From the NCBI GenBank assembly GCA_002689405.1, contig NZFZ01000008.1, forward strand, positions 21,361 to 27,509: a DNA stretch of 6,149 nt, in the 5' to 3' direction. Shown one piece after another: positions 5,319-6,149 of this stretch. Under the pieces are notes generated by a model. The model saw nothing but the letters and a program-made list of their open reading frames with translations, did no database searches and had not been told where the DNA came from. How positions within the stretch are numbered: the first letter of the stretch is position 1; each line of letters opens with the position of its first letter. The position numbers and the translations under genes are program-made. The DNA is from Gammaproteobacteria bacterium. Its GTDB lineage: Bacteria; Pseudomonadota; Gammaproteobacteria; Magnimaribacterales; AG-339-G14.

Positions 5319-6056
5319 ATGAAAAAAATTATATTTATATTGATGTTTCTGGCTTCCTCATTAAGCTTCACATCGCCCACCTGGATTGAATTCTTAATAA
5401 AAGTAGATAGTCCTCAAAATGCAGCGAAAATTGTAGCTGCCACAGATAAATTTATGTCTTCTGAATTTGTAAAAAATAACTTTAAAGGATCATTACACTT
5501 AAATGCCTATATTTCAGGCGGCAAGGTAGAGGAGACTCATGCTTTTGCAATTCTCCAGCCAAGTCTTGCAGAACATGAAATTTGGATGGCGAAAGTAAGT
5601 AATCCAGAGAATGAAGAAGTGAGAAAATTCGGCTCTGTACTCAATGCAAACTCCGAAGGGATTGGCACAAGAATCAATAAATTCATACAAACCTATGGGA
5701 CACCCTCAAACAAAGATACCGTTTGGGCAATTTATCCATTTAGAACAAAACAATCAAATGTTGAAGATATTATTGAAGCAACTGAAGATTTAAATGAAGC
5801 AATCAAAGACACATTTCCTGGACAGTTTGGTCTTTCAGAAAGAATGGCTGGTGGAGGAATGCAAACGCACCTTTACACTGTTGGTTATGAGTCTTTAGCA
5901 GAAATGGAGCAATGGGAAGATTCGGCTCCCAGGGATGCTGGGGTTTCACCTTTCGATAAAGAGATGGATAAGCTTGTTGAGTGGCATGAAAGAGAAATAG
6001 TTAGAAATATCAGAGTTTATGATTCTGCTATGACTCTTCAAGATTTTGTTGAATAA
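5319..6056 (+). CDS. Exported protein C, tandem alpha+beta repeats, related to A and B
   Basis: 245 residues from the ATG chosen by its GGAG site. A signal peptide (KK at 2-3, hydrophobic 4-15, cleavage probably in 16-19) sends it out of the cytoplasm. No cysteine and no named family recognised. The internal duplication is the clearest of the three: HAFAILQPSLAEHE (74-87) aligns with HLYTVGYESLAEME (184-197), a period of 110 residues with the same SLAE string, and KIVAATDKF (37-45) aligns with DIIEATEDL (150-158). The second half resembles that of protein B in strand-helix order and in the GYE segment. I infer two fused dimeric-alpha-beta-barrel-like units in the periplasm. Histidines H74 and H184 begin the equivalent strands of the two units and may mark a shared site. 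Followed after one base by a lipoprotein gene. A binding or oxygenase-like role is conceivable but unproven. Confidence 0.85.
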   Translation: MKKIIFILMFLASSLSFTSPTWIEFLIKVDSPQNAAKIVAATDKFMSSEFVKNNFKGSLHLNAYISGGKVEETHAFAILQPSLAEHEIWMAKVSNPENEEVRKFGSVLNANSEGIGTRINKFIQTYGTPSNKDTVWAIYPFRTKQSNVEDIIEATEDLNEAIKDTFPGQFGLSERMAGGGMQTHLYTVGYESLAEMEQWEDSAPRDAGVSPFDKEMDKLVEWHEREIVRNIRVYDSAMTLQDFVE

Positions 6057-6057
6057 A

Positions 6058-6149
6058 ATGAAAATAATTACAGTGACTTTAGCCGCTCTTATTTTTGCTG
6101 TAGCTTGTTCTTCTGCAGAAGATGAAATGGAAGTTTCATTTTCCAATCT
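6058..6149 (+). CDS. Lipoprotein, 5' fragment running off the window
   Basis: Thirty complete codons from ATG at 6058, one base after the gene C stop, with no ribosome site of its own, so translation is probably coupled to gene C. The start MKIITVTLAALIFAVAC is a typical lipoprotein signal: one Lys, a hydrophobic core and the lipobox AVAC with C17 acylated. S18 and S19 follow, which favours outer-membrane sorting, then the acidic stretch AEDEMEV. The rest of the protein lies outside the window, so function is unknown. It could be another member of the A/B/C group anchored by lipid, but too little is seen to say. Confidence 0.72.
   Translation, partial: MKIITVTLAALIFAVACSSAEDEMEVSFSN

Noticed and set aside
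5946..6146. 66-codon reverse frame opposite the end of gene C and the lipoprotein start
   Set aside because: Antisense to a conserved-looking C terminus and a clear lipoprotein signal; no domain seen.

Overview
The window looks like AT-rich DNA from a free-living, small-genome marine bacterium. Genes are packed with gaps of 0 to about 100 bases, the M19 peptidase fragment and the Amt transporter are of common bacterial type, and lipoboxes and Sec signals point to a Gram-negative cell. A SAR86-like gammaproteobacterium is my best guess from the overall look, but no marker gene proves it. No rRNA, tRNA, CRISPR array or mobile element was seen.

Layout, left to right. (1) Bases 1-177 are the C-terminal end of a membrane-dipeptidase-type (M19) peptidase. 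(2) Bases 238-1680 hold two forward genes for exported proteins of unknown function (called A and B here), with a good promoter that starts inside the peptidase stop region. They end at a bidirectional terminator at 1683-1712. (3) Bases 1724-4650 hold four tightly spaced reverse-strand genes, read as ammonium transporter (amt), a 74-residue two-helix membrane protein, a DUF3429 membrane protein, and a clan GH-A glycoside hydrolase. They share the terminator at 1683-1712 from the other side. (4) Bases 4651-4747 are an intergenic region with an array of inverted half-sites upstream of amt. (5) Bases 4748-5263 encode a DUF4136-like lipoprotein on the reverse strand, probably from a leaderless GTG-start message. 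(6) From a 55-base divergent region, a forward gene (C, 5319-6056) encodes a third exported protein of the A/B type, followed after one base by the start of a lipoprotein gene that runs off the window.

The most distinctive content is the trio A, B and C. Each is a secreted protein of about 230-245 residues made of two tandem copies of a roughly 106-113 residue alpha+beta unit, visible by matching the protein to itself. I infer a duplicated dimeric alpha-beta barrel (ABM/Dabb/NIPSNAP-like) fold placed in the periplasm. I do not know their substrate. The amt cluster joins ammonium uptake with two uncharacterised membrane proteins and an intracellular sugar hydrolase, and has no PII gene (glnK) in the window.
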